A stretch of 6,783 nt of DNA, taken from assembly GCA_937916565.1 (NCBI GenBank), contig CALFSR010000004.1:1-6783 (forward strand), given 5' to 3'. A program made the position numbers and the translations under genes. This DNA is from an uncultured Bacillota bacterium. Lineage in GTDB: Bacteria; Bacillota; Limnochordia; Limnochordales; ZCTH02-B6. Each line of letters opens with the position of its first letter. Position 1 is the first letter of the stretch. This document shows, in pieces, positions 5,264 to 6,783 of this stretch. The notes under the pieces were generated by a model that had not been told where the DNA came from, did no database searches, and worked only from the letters and a program-made list of their open reading frames with translations.

Positions 5264-6382
5264 GTGATACGCGGTACGGCGCGGCTGGGCCACCGCACAA
5301 AGGCCCTCATCCGCCGGCTTGTGCCCGGCGACATCGCGGTCATCGACCATCCGGACTTGGATGAAGTCGCCGCAGACTCTTTGCGTCAAGCCCGGGTACG
5401 GGCTGTCATCAACCTGTCTCCCTCCATCACAGGGCGTTACCCCAATCTCGGTCCATCACTGCTCGCGGCCGCCGGCATCCCGCTTTTGGACGCGCCGCGC
5501 AAGCTCGCGGGTCTATTGCGGGACGGCGAGGCAATCGCGGTGGACGACGGGGGCTGGGTGTTGCGGGACCAGGAGCGGCTGGCGCGGGGCATATGGCTGA
5601 CCCAGGAGGAGGTCGCTCGTCGCCTGGAGGCGGCCCGGCGCAACTTGCCGGCGGAAGTCGAGCGGTTCATCGACAATACGCTGGCGTACGCCCGCCGGGA
5701 AAAGGACTTCGTCGTCACGCCGCTGCCCGTGCCGCCCCTGCGCCAATCGCTCCACGGCCGGCACGCCCTCGTCGTGGTACGGGGGCACAATTACCGGGCC
5801 GACCTGGCCGTCCTTTCCTCCTACATCCACGAGATGCAGCCGGTGCTCATCGGGGTGGACGGCGGCGCCGACGCCCTCGTTGAGGCGGGGCTGCGGCCCG
5901 ACATCGTCGTAGGCGACATGGACAGCGTCTCCGACGAGGCGCTTCGCAGCGCCGGGGACGTCGTCGTGCACGCGTATCCGGATGGGCGGGCTCCGGGGCT
6001 CGAGCGGGTGCGGGAAATCGGTGTCCCCGCCCACGTGCTCTCGGCCCCGGGAACGAGCGAAGACATTGCCCTCCTTCTTGCCTACGAGGGCGGCGCGGAT
6101 CTCATCGTGGCCGTCGGCACCCACTCGAGTCTCATCGACTTCCTCGAAAAGGGAAGAAGCGGCATGGCGTCCACCTTTCTCGTGCGCCTCAAGGTCGGGG
6201 CCCGCCTTGTGGACGCCCGCGGCGTCAGCCAGCTTTACCGGGGACGGCCGCGGTCCCATTACCCGGTGCAGATAGCCCTGGCTGCCCTCATGCCCGTGAT
6301 GATCGTGATCGCCTTAGGTGCGACGCTGCGGGACCTCTTTCGCCTGGCTTGGCTGCAGGCCCGCGTCTGGCTGGGGTGGTGA
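5264..6382 (+). CDS. steA: SteA-like membrane-anchored protein with thiamine-pyrophosphokinase-like fold
   Basis: A 372-residue protein of the COG4825/SteA type. In corynebacteria SteA is a cytokinetic-ring protein working with SteB in cell separation; its biochemical activity is not established. The N-terminal part (about 1-75) shows the family blocks PGDIAVIDHPDLDEVAADSL and SITGRYPNLGPSLL (GRYPN at 57-61). The middle (about 155-310) resembles the thiamine-pyrophosphokinase catalytic domain: GVDGGADALVEAGLRPD, then GDMDSV at 217-222, and GTSEDIALLLAYEGGAD later. The C-terminus has one transmembrane segment (about 336-355, QIALAALMPVMIVIALGA) and a short basic/aromatic cytoplasmic tail, so it is a tail-anchored cytoplasmic protein. 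The GTG start fits the family N-terminus; the frame upstream has no alternative start back to the spo0A stop. The ribosome binding site (GGGGAA, 5247-5252) is weak. It lies 24 bases after spo0A and overlaps steB, so it is probably co-transcribed with both. It is not expected to be a true thiamine enzyme. Confidence 0.88.
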   Translation: MIRGTARLGHRTKALIRRLVPGDIAVIDHPDLDEVAADSLRQARVRAVINLSPSITGRYPNLGPSLLAAAGIPLLDAPRKLAGLLRDGEAIAVDDGGWVLRDQERLARGIWLTQEEVARRLEAARRNLPAEVERFIDNTLAYARREKDFVVTPLPVPPLRQSLHGRHALVVVRGHNYRADLAVLSSYIHEMQPVLIGVDGGADALVEAGLRPDIVVGDMDSVSDEALRSAGDVVVHAYPDGRAPGLERVREIGVPAHVLSAPGTSEDIALLLAYEGGADLIVAVGTHSSLIDFLEKGRSGMASTFLVRLKVGARLVDARGVSQLYRGRPRSHYPVQIALAALMPVMIVIALGATLRDLFRLAWLQARVWLGW

Positions 6383-6783
6383 CGCCGTTGCTCATCGACA
6401 TCCGGTGGCACCTAGCGTCCCTCGTCGGCGTGTTTCTCGCCCTTGGGCTCGGCATGCTCATCGGCGCCCAGCTCGCCGGCGCGGGTACCCTCGAGGCCGA
6501 GCAGCAGCGCTTGGCCGAGCGGCTGGAGGCCAGCTTCATGGTGTTGCGCACCGAAAACCGCTCCCTCAGGGATGAACTGGCGGGCGTCAGGTCGCAGCTA
6601 GCCGAGGAACAGGAATTTGCCGATCTCCTGCTGAGCGCCGTCGCCGCCGCAACGCTGGCCGGGGTGGAAGTGGAGCTGTACACACCACCGGGCCAGGAGG
6701 AGTGGGCAGCCCGGGTGGAGCGGGTGCTCGCCCAAGCGGGCGCCGCACCGCAACTGCGCGTGGGCGTCCCGGCAGGATCGCAG
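6379..6783 (+). CDS. steB: SteB/MctB-like membrane protein, N-terminal part (3' end outside window)
   Basis: 135 residues are visible and the frame stays open to the window end; the family is typically near 300 residues. The start GTG at 6379 overlaps the steA stop (GTGA), implying translational coupling. The TTG at 6388, giving MLIDIRWHLASLVGVF, is a possible alternative start that fits the family N-terminus equally well. Residues 5-30 (LIDIRWHL, then VGVFLALGLGMLIGAQ) are the hallmark N-terminus and single transmembrane segment of the MctB/DUF3186 family. About 37-72 is Glu/Arg/Gln/Leu-rich and looks like a coiled coil (AEQQRLAERLEA, ENRSLRDELAGV), followed by the start of an extracytoplasmic domain (AGVEVELYTPPG). 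Databases often call this family 'copper transporter' from mycobacterial MctB; next to steA the SteB role, partner of SteA in cell separation, is the better guess. Nothing in the visible part shows metal-binding Cys, His or Met clusters. Confidence 0.83.
   Translation, partial: MTPLLIDIRWHLASLVGVFLALGLGMLIGAQLAGAGTLEAEQQRLAERLEASFMVLRTENRSLRDELAGVRSQLAEEQEFADLLLSAVAAATLAGVEVELYTPPGQEEWAARVERVLAQAGAAPQLRVGVPAGSQ

Noticed and set aside
3848..5389. Minus-strand open frame of 513 codons across spoIVB, spo0A and the start of steA
   Set aside because: It lies antisense to three genes with clear family motifs, has no recognisable domain, and long open antisense frames are expected at this GC content.
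5264..6382. Annotation of steA as thiamine pyrophosphokinase
   Set aside because: Only the middle domain resembles that enzyme; the N-terminal family blocks, length and C-terminal membrane anchor fit SteA.
6379..6783. Annotation of steB as a copper transporter
   Set aside because: A protein with one membrane segment and a coiled coil is an unlikely transporter, and no metal-binding residue cluster is visible; the name is inherited from MctB.

Overview
The window is a tightly packed, single-strand (+) stretch of a high-GC chromosome, roughly two-thirds G+C by eye. It holds seven protein genes: nadK (5' end cut), argR, recN, spoIVB, spo0A, steA and steB (3' end cut). Having spoIVB and spo0A together, after recN and argR, is the classic gene order of endospore-forming Firmicutes. 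The base composition points to a high-GC lineage of that phylum (Symbiobacterium/Thermaerobacter-like or a related clostridial group). The exact taxon cannot be fixed from this window.

Layout. (1) 1-1227: the C-terminal part of NAD kinase, with its stop overlapping the argR start (ATGA). (2) 1228-1305: a 78-base gap with two consecutive GC-rich inverted repeats, then recN (1306-3042) with a strong Shine-Dalgarno and a GTG start. (3) 3043-3145: a perfect 14-base palindrome, a textbook intrinsic terminator and the ribosome binding site of spoIVB. (4) 3146-5239: spoIVB and spo0A, 9 bases apart. A candidate sigma-H-type promoter lies in the last codons of spoIVB. (5) 5264-6783: steA and steB, overlapping (GTGA), both encoding membrane-anchored proteins of a pair linked to cell division and cell separation. 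There is no RNA gene, mobile element or CRISPR, and no gene-free stretch longer than about 100 bases.

How the genes fit together. nadK, argR and recN are housekeeping genes (NADP supply, arginine control, double-strand-break repair), closed off by the terminator. SpoIVB is the forespore-secreted serine protease that triggers pro-sigma-K processing. Spo0A is the master regulator of sporulation entry. SteA/SteB are division-site proteins in actinobacteria, and their position just after spo0A suggests a link between the sporulation decision and septum or envelope work.

The most striking point is that this Spo0A has a normal DNA-binding domain but a non-canonical receiver domain. The phosphoacceptor Asp (D56 in B. 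subtilis) is Glu54, the second acidic-pocket Asp (D11) is Ser9, and the aromatic switch residue (F105) is Cys103. This predicts a Spo0A that is not controlled by ordinary Asp phosphorylation.
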